A stretch of DNA of 64,000 nt from NCBI GenBank assembly GCA_964035795.1, contig OZ038325.1, forward strand, positions 3,870,277 through 3,934,276, read 5' to 3'. The notes beneath the pieces were generated by a model. It made no database searches. It was given only the letters and a program-made list of their open reading frames with translations, and was not told the DNA's origin. Of this stretch, positions 22,568 through 32,535 are shown piece after piece. The position numbers and the translations under genes are program-made. Source of the DNA: Pterobdella sp. o SKG-2022 (lineage: Eukaryota; Annelida; Clitellata; Hirudinida; Piscicolidae). Position 1 is the stretch's first letter. Each line of letters starts with the position of its first letter.

Positions 22568-23183
22568 TTAAGAAATACTATCAGTCATTTTATTCGGAGA
22601 AGCATCTAAAGCAAAGGAGACGCTACGTCTACGAGATCCTATCTCAGCATGATCTTCCACAAGATTTTGGGCAATATAAGACATATCGCAACATTCCATG
22701 TTTTTAGAAATGAAAAAACTTTTTGAGTTACAGTTGATCTTATTTTGATTGGTGAATTTTATAAAATTTTTGTCCAATATTGTTTCAACCTTGTCACATT
22801 CAGAAGTCATTTTCATATCATCATCGGTTTCATTACTATCTTCATATCCCTTCTCTGTACATCGATTTTTAAATTCATCCGAATGTGTTTTTGTTACATT
22901 ACTATCATCATCTGAATAATTTTTGTAATAAATTCCAGCCCTAAATATGTTTAAATCACACTCTTTCTGTTTAGCATTATTCCCTTCTTTTTCAAGCTCT
23001 ATGTCTCTTAAATCGGTTTCTTCATTTATACTACAATTTTTTTTATTAGGTTCTCCATTTTGGTCTGGTGGTTTTTTAAAAGGTCTGTTATTGACTTGTT
23101 TTTTTTCATAGTCATTCAAGAGTGCTTGGCTGCAGACAGAGTGTCGAAGAGATTTGCTGTGATTAATCTTTTGCGAGCTGCGC
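22568..23183 (-). CDS. FMRFamide-receptor-like GPCR, last exon (cytoplasmic tail)
   Basis: Acceptor TTTTTTAG precedes 23183. The split codon TG|G gives Trp, then RSSQKINHSKSLRHSVCSQ, LLNDYEKKQVNN and a long acidic, Asn/Lys/Asp-rich tail of about 200 residues, ending RRRSVSFALDASPNKMTDS, then a stop at 22568. RRRSVS is a good basophilic kinase site. No further domain is seen, consistent with a disordered intracellular GPCR tail. The phase match with the TM7 exon supports the join. The tail is unusually long for this receptor family. Confidence 0.8.
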
Positions 23184-23310
23184 CTAAAAAAGTGATTTTA
23201 TAATAAAGTTCATGTCTCATATACAGCCAAAAAATGTTTTAAAGAAAACGTTTATTCAAACAGCTCAAAACTATAGGTCGATTTTAATAAAAAAGCAAAA
23301 AAATGAATAC

Positions 23311-23504
23311 CAGCAAAAACGACAAGACAGAGTTTGTTGCAACAGAAATCTAAATCTTCTTTTGAAAATAACATAGATAAAAAAGTTTGAAGAACAATTA
23401 AAAATGATCAAAAGATTTCCGATATGACCAATGATGTTAACAGGGTGGGGACAATAAATAGAAATTCCTTGCAAACGGTATAAAAATCTGATTACAAAAG
23501 CCAT
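23311..23504 (-). CDS. FMRFamide-receptor-like GPCR, TM7 exon
   Basis: Acceptor TATACAG precedes 23504. The translation MAFVIRFLYRLQG, HPVNIIGHIGNLL and IIFNCSSNFFIYVIFKRRFR is extracellular loop 3, TM7 and helix 8. NCSSNFFIYVIFKRRFR corresponds to the NSSxNFxIYxxFxxxFR form of the class A NPxxY motif found in FMRFamide and related peptide receptors. The donor GTATTC follows 23311, leaving TG for the tail exon (phase 2). Confidence 0.88.
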
Positions 23505-23617
23505 CTGTATAATCATTAAAGTATTTTATTTTAGGATATTTATATTCTCATTAGTTCAATAATATTTTTTCACGAAAAAATATATAATATAGTTGTAAAA
23601 TATGTTATTTGAAAAAC

Positions 23618-23775
23618 CCTGTCGACAGAATGGCAGACAAGGAGTTCAATGATGATGACAATGATGACGATTGTAGTGCTTCTGTCTTGTTGGTCGCCAT
23701 CTGTGGAATAAACTGAATTTCTTCGTCGGTTGAGGCGCGATTTTCGTAAGGAGTATATGATGGCTGAGTTAAATC
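23618..23775 (-). CDS. FMRFamide-receptor-like GPCR, end of TM5, loop 3 and TM6 exon
   Basis: Acceptor CTTCACAG precedes 23775. The translation gives GFNSAIIYSLRKSRLNRRRN (end of TM5 and loop 3), then DRSTTIVIIVIIIELLVCHS with VDR (TM6). The codon G|GA is split with the preceding exon (ACA G|GA), matching its phase. The donor is GGGTTTTT after AGG (phase 0). The CWxP motif of TM6 is replaced by ELLVCHSVDR, as in FMRFamide-type receptors (ELLC..PDR). Confidence 0.85.
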
Positions 23776-24160
23776 CTGTGAAGTTTTTAGTAGTGTTTTA
23801 TCATTTAATTGGCATCAAAAAATTGTTTAAATCTACCATTATCTTACAATATTTTTAATGCTTGTTTAAACTGCTAATAACGATTATAATTTTCTACATT
23901 TTTAAGTTCAGTTATATGTATGAGCTAAAACGTCTGATGTGTTCAATCGTAAAAATTTATTCGTAGTAAGGATCGACTAATTATGAGCTTAAACATATTC
24001 AAAAGTTTATCCATTTTTTAAAATTTAATCAAAATAATTTTCTATAATTTCAAGCTAAATTGAAAAAATTTTGATAATCGAATATATACGGTGCATCAAA
24101 AAAGTTATATATACTTATTCATAACCAATCCGTAGTTTCATATTGTATTTTTTTAAAATT
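23776..24160. other. GPCR intron, AT-rich
   Basis: Nothing recognised between the TM6 exon and the dispersed repeat at 24161. Confidence 0.5.
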
Positions 24161-24402
24161 TTAATCGATAAATTTTTTCAGTTCATGTAAATGCACAGAT
24201 ATTTTAAAAAATTTTTTCAAAGTTATAAATTGAGGCCAAAACTTTTGAAACATGTGACAGAGTGGCATTTTCAAAGAATTATCATAAACAGAAAAATTTG
24301 GTGATGTATCTCTGACTTTAAAAATCTTCACTTTTCCCCAACTTTTGAAAATCCAGACGACCTCAGATTTCAACGTGTCCGAGTTTTTGAGAGCCCACTT
24401 CC
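24161..24402 (+). repeat. Dispersed repeat R1, copy 1
   Basis: This stretch resembles 27230-27480, most clearly in CTTCACTTTT..CAACTTTTGAAAA, then CTCAGATTTCAACG (the other copy has CTCAGGTTTTGACG) and TTTTTGAG/TTTTTAAG. Both copies directly precede a SINE-related block, although the SINEs are in opposite orientations. Confidence 0.5.
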
Positions 24403-24572
24403 GGTCCGTATAGCTCAGCTGGTGGAGCATTAGACTAATTCTCTAAAGTTAGCGGGTTCGATCCCACGTGGACCAAAAATTAGCACATGTTTCACATTGT
24501 GTTTCCACTACATATAATTTTTAATAAGCGCTTTGATATCTAAAGAAAAGCGTTTTACAAATAGTCATTTAA
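24403..24572 (+). mobile_element. tRNA-derived SINE (copy 2)
   Basis: 24403-24474 folds as a tRNA: GGTCC/GGACC acceptor, box A TAGCTCAGCTGG, anticodon arm TTAGA-CTAATTC-TCTAA (reads as AAT, Ile type), and box B GGGTTCGATCCC. The SINE body follows (AAAATTAGCACATG, then CACATTGTGTTTCCACTAC), then the hairpin AAGCGCTTTGAT...GAAAAGCG. It has the best tRNA fold among the copies. It is inside a GPCR intron, antisense to the gene. A genuine tRNA-Ile gene is a less likely alternative because the shared downstream body marks it as a SINE. Confidence 0.75.
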
Positions 24573-25082
24573 AATACTTTATTGAGAAATATAACTTTTA
24601 GTTTTCAATAAAATATTCGAATTCTCATTTTTAGAGATAAAAAATTAAAAGGTTAACAGTAAAATGGTATTTCAAAAAAGTTAATTTTGACTGTTACTAT
24701 TATAAATGTGTTAGTCAAACTTTGGGGCTTTCGAAAAAAATATTCTTTTTTTCAAAAAAATTTAAACAAGTCTTAAGTTATTTTAAATGAGAAACTCGGA
24801 TAAATTCTCCAATAGTAAGCTATAGTTTTCAACAAGGTTACCCATAAACTATAAATCTACTTTCTTTGCAAAAGCAGAAATATAATTGATACTCATAAAT
24901 GTTATCAATACCTTTGAATACACATAAATCTCAGTCTGTTTGAATACCTATACAAAATTCCAAGACAACACTAAAGTAGTAATGTATCAAACAGCAACAC
25001 AATAAGCCAATCAAGATAACACAATGCAATTGAAAGCTTTACACTAATAAATCAAAAAACATTGAATTAACAAAACACTCAC

Positions 25083-25350
25083 CTGTCATTATAAGCAAAG
25101 GTAAGATGAGAATAACAGCGGTATAAAAGACATTGAAATAGTATATATAAAATGTTCTGTTAAGCATTAACGTTGTTTCCACATTTACAGGGAGTAATGT
25201 GCCTGAAGGCCAAATATTTTTGCCACCCTCAAATCCAGAGTGATAATGGTTTTTTGTAGATGATATGTTAAGAGCCGGTAACCATTCTATGTTTGTTAGT
25301 AGGAAGCGAGGTATGTTCAGTGCTAGAGACACTAAAGCTACTATAGCTAC
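25083..25350 (-). CDS. FMRFamide-receptor-like GPCR, TM4-TM5 exon
   Basis: Acceptor ACTATCCAG precedes 25350; donor GTGAGT follows 25083. The translation VAIVALVSLALNIPRFLLTN is TM4 and its extracellular end. IPRF is the hallmark of FMRFamide/neuropeptide receptors. A glycosylation-rich loop 2 follows (NISS, LNRTF), then YYFNVFYTAVILILPLLIMT (TM5, with the conserved Pro). The last nucleotide G completes a codon in the next exon. Only 96 bp separate the exon from the 200-N gap, and no TM1-TM3 exon lies upstream on this strand. Confidence 0.87.
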
Positions 25351-25446
25351 CTGGATAGTTGTATGGTAGATTCATAAATATACCATTGTAATTTTTCAGA
25401 GATTTTTAAATGTGTTACAACAATTATTTTTTTCAAAATAGAGAAT

Positions 25447-25646
25447 NNNNNNNNNNNNNNNNNNNNNNNNNNNNNNNNNNNNNNNNNNNNNNNNNNNNNN
25501 NNNNNNNNNNNNNNNNNNNNNNNNNNNNNNNNNNNNNNNNNNNNNNNNNNNNNNNNNNNNNNNNNNNNNNNNNNNNNNNNNNNNNNNNNNNNNNNNNNNN
25601 NNNNNNNNNNNNNNNNNNNNNNNNNNNNNNNNNNNNNNNNNNNNNN
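25447..25646. other. Assembly gap (200 N)
   Basis: Exactly 200 N, the same length as the second gap at 42561. This is a fixed-size placeholder rather than a measured distance. Confidence 0.98.
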
Positions 25647-26689
25647 AGTTTCAATCGTGGTTGAAATTTTATTATCATTTTTTTGAGTTCATCTTTCGAA
25701 GGTGAGTTATTCGTGATTCAAAACTAAAATTTGAAGAATATTCAAACTCAGATTCATTTGCTGTCGCAGAGAAGTTTCTTTTAAATAATTTTTTTTTATT
25801 AATTTTCAATTCGAATAGATAAATTGGCAGATAAGAAACAGGAAAAAGTTTCAAAACAATTTATGAATTGTCCATATTCATTTTCATTCAAATGTGTTGG
25901 CAGCCCATTTTATTTCACGTTTCTTTTGTTGTAATCACGCACTGTAGGATTCAATTTTTAATTTTCTCTTTTCCAAATGTCTAAAGCAACCAAATAACTT
26001 GATTGTCCCAAAAATCTTTCACATGTATCATGTTTATTCAAAAATCAAAATTAAAACATTGCGCTGCTTGGAAAAAAAATTTGAATATACTAACAAACCA
26101 CTCTAAAAGTTTCAAACCACTATTAGAGTTTTTTATTTTATAAAAATAACGGAGTTTCTGTGCCCTTTTAATTATTCAGCTATTTTTGATGCAATGGTTC
26201 AAAGTTAATTTAACAATAATCTGTAAAATACAGTAGGCCAACATAAACTCAAATATCTAAAATTAAGACATCTCAATAATATGGAAAACTTTTACGACGT
26301 ACTTTTGAACTTTTTTTGGAGTGCATAGGCATCAATGAAAACATAATCTCTGAAAAATGCATGCCACAGCTAAGTTAAAGATGAAGTTTTAAGAATAGCA
26401 ATGAAAATTATTTAGAGTACACTCCTTTTTGTGAAGATAAAAAAGATTATGAGAAAAAAACTAGCATAAAGAAATTTCATCAATAATAAAGCAAAACAAG
26501 TTGAATGGGTAAATTTAGATGAAAATCATTTTGTGACTCACTACTGCATAGATTTCTAAGTTATTCGAAAAATTTTTGATAAAAGCAAAGTAGCAAGCTA
26601 TGGGAATTTTGACTTCAGAAGGCTTTCTGAATATCAGAATAACAACTCCAATTTCTAATCAACACAACAACCATGCTCATTACAGGTAC
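25647..26689. other. AT-rich region, nothing recognised
   Basis: No ORF above background. The area before 26690 may contain decayed retroelement sequence upstream of the L2/CR1-like tail. Confidence 0.4.
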
Positions 26690-27020
26690 CAGAAAATATG
26701 ATCCTATCCTTATAAATCTGCACTGGCTTGAAATTGATGAAAAGATTGACTAGAAAGTTTTGCTATGATGTTCAAGTGTTTGTCCAATTAAGGTCTAGCC
26801 TATCTTTCATAAGATTTTGAGATGCTATCAAGCATTTCTGGTAAGCGGAAACTGAGATCAGCCAATTCACAAAAAATCGTTCCAAGTAACTCTGAACTTA
26901 AATTTCTAGAGAAGAAAATGTTTTATGTAATCGGTCCTACCCTGTGAAACAACCTTCTTGAAAAACTCAAGTTTCATTTTCATTTCTTCTTTTGAAAAAG
27001 ACTTCAAATCTTTTTTTTCA
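26690..27020 (+). pseudogene. L2/CR1-type non-LTR C-terminal remnant
   Basis: Frame-shifted pieces RKYDPILINLHWLEIDEKID (26690-26750), QPIHKKSFQVTLNL and the later SFEKDFKSFF correspond to the HITPxLxxLHWLPVxxRI...FxVAAPxLWNxLP...SxxxFKxxLK C-terminus of L2/CR1 RTs. Many stops are present. Confidence 0.55.
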
Positions 27021-27229
27021 GTTTTTTTGGTAATTTTTTATTCATATACTATTTTTTCAAAATTCTCAATAGTTTTTTTTCTTGCGTAAAATAATTATGT
27101 GGGCTAGAAACTAAAAGTTGATGCCACTATAACCTTTTTTTTAATTGTAATTGGGAAGTAGTGATAAAAATAAAGTAGTGTATAAAAATGTTTTTATAGG
27201 TAAAATAATCAAATGAGCTACTAGCAGGG

Positions 27230-27480
27230 TTAGAAACACATCGTTTTGTGACTAATTATGAAATCATGAAAACTATCTGCTTCAAAATGAGCTTATCAAA
27301 GAAAAGCCAAAACTGATGAACCAACAGACACTGACATTTTAAAGAAAATTTTTAAAAATCAGAATAATTCGGTGGATGTGCTGCCATAAATACTTTTATT
27401 TCAAAAAACCTTCACTTTTTCAAACTTTTTGAAAACTCTGATCTCAGGTTTTGACGCATCGATATTTTTAAGGACTTAGC
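27230..27480 (+). repeat. Dispersed repeat R1, copy 2
   Basis: Similar to 24161-24402 (see there). It ends where the reverse-oriented SINE copy 3 begins. Confidence 0.45.
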
Positions 27481-27483
27481 TTA

Positions 27484-27645
27484 TAATATAATGTAATGCG
27501 ATATTTAGGTCAAAGCGCTTGGTACAAATTCAATGTAGCAAAAACACAGTGTGGAAGAGTGTGCTAATTGTTGACCCACTCGGTATAGAACCCGGTAACT
27601 AAATAATTAGTGAAAGGCTCTACCTCTGAGCCATACGAGTGATAA
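27484..27645 (-). mobile_element. tRNA-derived SINE (copy 3, decayed)
   Basis: Minus strand: TATGGCTCAGAGGTAGAGCC (box A region), ACCGGGTTC (box B), AATTAGCACAC, GTGTTTTTGCTACAT, AAGCGCTTTGAC and GCATTACATTATA. The second half of the 3' hairpin is deleted. Confidence 0.65.
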
Positions 27646-28167
27646 GAAAATTGAAAATGATTGCTGTAACAACAAAATAGGTATGTTTTGAGAAAAAATT
27701 GAAATTAAAAAAAAAATTTCAAAACTGAATTGTTTTAATTAGGCGAAAGTTTTATAGCTTTAAGAAAACAGTCCATTTTAAATATGAAAATTTTCAAAAA
27801 TGCTTGACCATATAATATGCCAAACCAATCTATATAAACAAAACGATAAGCACAAGGAATATGCAAAAAATCAAATTTTTACTTAAAACACTGTAAAACA
27901 TTATTGCCGGCATAAAACCGGCTTTGACTCGATAGGCACATACAATGGTCTGTTACACGGCCATAGTTTTGTCTAGATTTTGAAAGATATAATTCAGATT
28001 CGGTTAGCGTAATAGTAAAATATAAAAATTCAATTCTATAGTTTTAGATTCAAACCATAACCAACAAGAAAAAACGAGTCAAATGCAATTGTTCAAATAG
28101 GTGGTCTTTGTGGCCGTCTGGTACTTTTGAAGTTCATGAAGAAAAGCCACAGATCAATAAAAAATAT
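27646..28167. other. AT-rich spacer
   Basis: Nothing recognised. Confidence 0.4.
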
Positions 28168-28363
28168 GTGAATCATAAAAACACGACAAAACTTGAATCT
28201 TTTATTTTGATATTTTATTATATATCATATATATTATGATATTTTATTCTTTATCATCATCAGGTAACCAATGGTTATCTGATGATGATATAGTTTATAT
28301 CGAAAGCTTCATCAAAAACATAAAAATAAAACACTCAAGTTTTGTCGTGTTTATATGCTTCAC
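28168..28363 (+). mobile_element. Foldback element with canonical-type hammerhead core (copy G)
   Basis: Terminal arms of about 28 bp (28168-28196 and 28335-28363, sharing AAACACGACAAAACTTGA) are inverted. Inside, 28279-28305 reads CUGAUGA, U, stem II GAUAUA-GUU-UAUAUC, and GAAA, with GCUUC following. This has the same layout as the motif in copies A-H, but with C3 and G8 as in the classic hammerhead. CATCATCAGGTAACC at 28255-28269 also forms a 15-bp near-perfect hairpin with the core, so the core sequence could simply be a palindrome arm. Stem I of a hammerhead fold would be weak here. Confidence 0.5.
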
Positions 28364-28616
28364 AATGTTGAGTTTAATTTTTCATAATAAATATATAATA
28401 TATAATAACAAATAAATTTTTTGTTTGACCTAATAACTTAAATCGATTAATTTTACAGATTAAAATTATGCAGTAAAGAAGAATACCAACACTCAGGAAA
28501 CACTATTTATTAAAAATCAAAAAACGAAGAAAGATGATAAGAACCAGTTTTTCAAACAAAAATAGTTCAATAACAACTAAACTTTCTTCGTTGCAATAAC
28601 ATGTAAACACCTTTCT

Positions 28617-29156
28617 TTCTTCTTCTTCTTCTTCTTCTTCTTCTTCTTCTTCTTCTTCTTCTTCTTCTTCTTCTTCTTCTTCTTCTTCTTCTTCTTCTTC
28701 TTCTTCTTCTTCTTCTTCTTCTTCTTCTTCTTCTTCTTCTTCTTCTTCTTCTTCTTCTTCTTCTTCTTCTTCTTCTTCTTCTTCTTCTTCTTCTTCTTCT
28801 TCTTCTTCTTCTTCTTCTTCTTCTTCTTCTTCTTCTTCTTCTTCTTCTTCTTCTTCTTCTTCTTCTTCTTCTTCTTCTTCTTCTTCTTCTTCTTCTTCTT
28901 CTTCTTCTTCTTCTTCTTCTTCTTCTTCTTCTTCTTCTTCTTCTTCTTCTTCTTCTTCTTCTTCTTCTTCTTCTTCTTCTTCTTCTTCTTCTTCTTCTTC
29001 TTCTTCTTCTTCTTCTTCTTCTTCTTCTTCTTCTTCTTCTTCTTCTTCTTCTTCTTCTTCTTCTTCTTCTTCTTCTTCTTCTTCTTCTTCTTCTTCTTCT
29101 TCTTCTTCTTCTTCTTCTTCTTCTTCTTCTTCTTCTTCTTCTTCTTCTTCTTCTTC
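28617..29156. repeat. TTC/GAA microsatellite, 540 bp, uninterrupted
   Basis: About 180 perfect TTC units with no interruption. Reading frames through it give poly-Glu or poly-Lys on the minus strand, but these are artefacts and not genes. Confidence 0.97.
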
Positions 29157-30714
29157 ACGCTTCTCAACCATCTTCTATTTATATTTCTTGACTAGAGTCA
29201 AAAACTTTCAAAATATTTAAATTTTTTAAAAATAGCCATGTTTATTGTTGAAATAATCGCTGTCATCATTATCGGTATCATCATCATCATCAAGTTTTGG
29301 TGAAACTAAAATCTCCCTCGTCTTTTTTTCTTTATTAACATTTTCATAATTTTTTTATCATCGAAAAAATTTAAAATAATAATAATTAGTAAAAAACTTT
29401 TTAACATTTAGTGAATTATTCCACGAAAAATATCAGCATATGTAAAAAAATTAATGAAAATGAGAGAAATAATTTAAGAAATAGAAATCAGCATGGTGTT
29501 TGACGTGCTGATTGTGTTAATAGTCGCAGGAGTCATTATCATCTACTGCATCTACTGATTTTATCTATATTTCTATCTACATTGTCTTCAAAAATGAAGT
29601 AAAATGTGACGTTTCTACGTCATGTTTTACTCCATTTTCATCACAATTTTTTGCTATAACCATTAATTTTTTCAAATGAATTCAAAAGAATTTCGGTATA
29701 ATTTGAAATTATGTTGAAAAATTATTTTTTTCAACAGTGAAACAACTTTCGAATCGTTTTTTTTATAATTATGAAATAATCATTAAAATTACTCTAAACA
29801 AATTAATGAAATGAGAAGTCAAAATTAAGGAATATCTTATCCAAATACCCATCACCAAAGATTTATCCCACTTTATGACTCGTAATATTACACATTCGAT
29901 CAGCCATATATTATGACTATCACCTAAAGTGCTTTTAATATAATTTCATCAGTTAGTTGTTTTTTAATTGAATTAATTAAGACAACCTGATATTTTTAAT
30001 TACATTATTAAAACCATTATCCATTATACTTGCCACATTAGTTTTATACTTAAATATGAAATCATCTGTAGTTATCAAAACGCTTTATATAAAGATAATC
30101 TTCGTATAAAATAAAAACGTTGATTTATGGTTTAAAAATCTTAATAATAAAATAAAAAATTCTTCAATTATAATGTTATGAATTTTCAAGTGTTAATTTT
30201 TCTGCTTTTTTTTATTTGTGAAAATTTGTTACTAAAGAGAATATGCAAAAAATTTTCATTTGATTGACTTACAAGAAGACCAAGACAAACTTGTAAAAAA
30301 GAACAAAGAAAAATAATGGTTTTACATGAATAATAAGTGGAGTTTGAAGCAACAATAAAACGAATAAAATAAAAGCAAAACTATCAAATATAACTAATAG
30401 CATGTTGAGGCAATCGATGATAGGTTTGTTGCCTGCCAAGTCCATCAACCCAAAACCTCCACTCTCCTATGATTTTTCCACACCTCATATGTTCGTTTGT
30501 GTTTTTTTCTTGCATCTTAGCATTATAATTCACTATAATATTATTATTAAAATATTTTGAATTCATGGTGATAATAAAGTTGCCATTTAGTCCTAAAAAA
30601 GCACTCAAGCTTATAATTATGATTAGTCGAGTCTAATGTATGCCAAATTCTCATTATTGAGTGGTAAATACGAATGTAAATTTTGTAAAGTCAATAAACA
30701 AAGTATTTATTTTA
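29157..30714. other. AT-rich region, no gene recognised
   Basis: Contains ATC repeats at about 29265-29292, an inverted repeat at 29591-29638, and an unassigned 74-codon minus-strand ORF (30384-30608, with WRFWVDGLGRQQTYHRLP). The ORF is less AT-rich than its surroundings at 30400-30480 and could be an exon, but I recognise no family. Confidence 0.4.
29591..29638. repeat. 21-bp inverted repeat
   Basis: AAAATGAAGTAAAATGTGACG (left arm 29591-29611) pairs with 29618-29638 at 18 or so of 21 positions around a 6-base loop. It may be a small foldback relic. Confidence 0.55.
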
Positions 30715-30723
30715 GAAAAAGAG

Positions 30724-30790
30724 TCACGAAGCTTTTCGTAAGACTAGCTTACATTATCAAGTGATAATTATAATAATGTAAGCTAGTCTT
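30724..30790 (-). ncRNA. Hammerhead-like motif (copy B, intact junction) with partial foldback
   Basis: Minus strand 30764-30724: stem I UCAC/GUGA, junction UUGAUAAU, stem II GUAAG-CUAGU-CUUAC, GAA, AAGCUU, C, GUGA. An inverted second half-copy (AATGTAAGCTAGTCTT, 30775-30790) makes an 18-bp foldback with 30740-30757. Confidence 0.55.
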
Positions 30791-32001
30791 TTAATTTGAT
30801 TTAGGCTAGTATAAATTCCGAACATACATGTTTACATAGAATACAAACCGGAACACACAAGATGATCAAATACAATGTCAAAAAAAATTTAAAGTAGAAA
30901 AGTTTTGATAAAAGTATTGTGGGTTCTCTAATTAAAATAACAAATAAAAAAAATTATGAAATTTTAATTATTTTCAATGATAATAAAACCATCAAAGAAT
31001 TTATACAAGCTTTTAGATAGAATTCATTTAAAGTTTGATCATTGAACGGGTAAAAGTTAACTCACTTATGTGACTTTTGAAATAAATTATGGTTTATAAT
31101 TTTTTTTCAAAAGAATTATTCCATTTTTACTACATAGTTTTCAAAATAAAGATTCAACAAATTTATAAAAATTGAAAAAATATTGATTGAAATGATAAAT
31201 TTACAAAATCTAATTTTTCGGAGCTTTTTGGGCATTTTTTTATTTTATTGCTTTGCTAAAGTCATACTTTTGTGTGAATTGTCTAAGATGGTAAGTTCGC
31301 GAAACAGGGTCGTTGGAAGTGCTTGCATTTGATAGCGAAACTTTCGCACTAAGAAATCTCAAAAAACTTTAATAATTATTTTTAAAATTTCATCTACTCA
31401 ATTTTCAAATTCTATTCAATAAATATTTCAAAATCAAGTTTTACAAATATTTTTCAAATTTGTAGAATATTTGAAATAAAGTAATATTAATTATATCATA
31501 TAAGTTTTTTCAAAGTCTTTGAAAAGTATGTGTAAACTTTGGTGAGCAATTGTAAAAACTTTAAACAGTTGCAATGTGACTGATTGTGAAATCCCATAGT
31601 AATTGTTTTTTATGGTTTAATAAGTTATAGAAGACTGTAGTTGAATGACTACAGTGTATCTGAGACTTATTTCTTTTGAATAAAGTACCGCAGTTTTTTT
31701 TTTCGTTTTTACTTCACCAATGTGTTATTTAAGAAATGGCCGAAAAGGAGTAACAAACTAAATCGAAAAAAAAATTTATTTAAAAAATTCTCTAAATTAA
31801 TCTTCTATCCTAAACGATGTTATATTCAAATTTTAGCTTTTTTTTAGCCCTTTTGTGTTAAAACTTTTATATCATTAATAGGTTGTCAAAAAAAATTTTA
31901 ACAAATAAAAAAGTTTTTCACTATAGTTATGTTGCTAGTAGTAAGCATTTTCAAGGCTATGCTAAAAAAGGTAAATCAAAATTCAAACTAACATTTTGCA
32001 G
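30791..32001. other. AT-rich region upstream of GPCR TM1 exon
   Basis: No feature recognised. Any first exon of the receptor (signal or N-terminus) should lie here or further upstream, but none is identified. Confidence 0.4.
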
Positions 32002-32158
32002 ATCACACCCTAGCTACTCGAAATGCCAGTTGTTTTTGTTCGCTATGAACAGTGGAGTGTTAGGCACAGTGTGTGTTATTGGACTTTTTCTCAATACACT
32101 CTCTTTTGTCGTGCTGCATAAAGATAAAAACAACAGAGTCGCTATCTTTCTTCTTAAG
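32002..32158 (+). CDS. FMRFamide-receptor-like GPCR, N-terminus and TM1 exon
   Basis: Acceptor TTTTGCAG ends at 32001. The translation reads SHPSYSKCQLFLFAMNSG, then GVLGTVCVIGLFLNTLSFVV, and LHKDKNNRVAIFLLK before the donor GTTTGT (32159, phase 0). This is a TM1 with the GxxxN signature (GLFLNTLS) and an intracellular loop 1. If the exon is used from its own ATG it could start at 32045. The exon joins in phase to ALALSDNG in the exon at 37878. It lies on the opposite strand from the TM4-TM7 exons at 22.5-25.4 kb. Confidence 0.82.
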
Positions 32159-32535
32159 GTTTGTGGATAGTTCTAGTGCAGTGTTGTTGAGTGGGATTTT
32201 AGTAAGAGTACTTATGAATTTTTCTAAGCCGTTGATTATTGAAAATTTTCAAATAATGAGTTAGTTCAGCAATATACAATTTTAAATTCATTTGAGTTCG
32301 TAAAAAATACTAAAAACTAGGCTAAAAACATTATTTCAAGGCTATTTTGCAATAATTTGATTTCAATTTTGTCTATTTTTAAAAGATTATATATAAGAAG
32401 TTAAAATTACATAATTCAACAAATTTTCTGAAAATATCGTTTAAACAAGAATTTCATTTTATTCCGCTTTGACTCAGATTATTTCAATATTTAGAATAGC
32501 AATAAAAATTTCATTGAATTCATAAAATATTTCTT

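Noticed and set aside
24403..24474. Functional tRNA-Ile gene
   Set aside because: The fold is good, but the same downstream body and hairpin follow several decayed copies, which marks a SINE. No terminator T-run follows closely.
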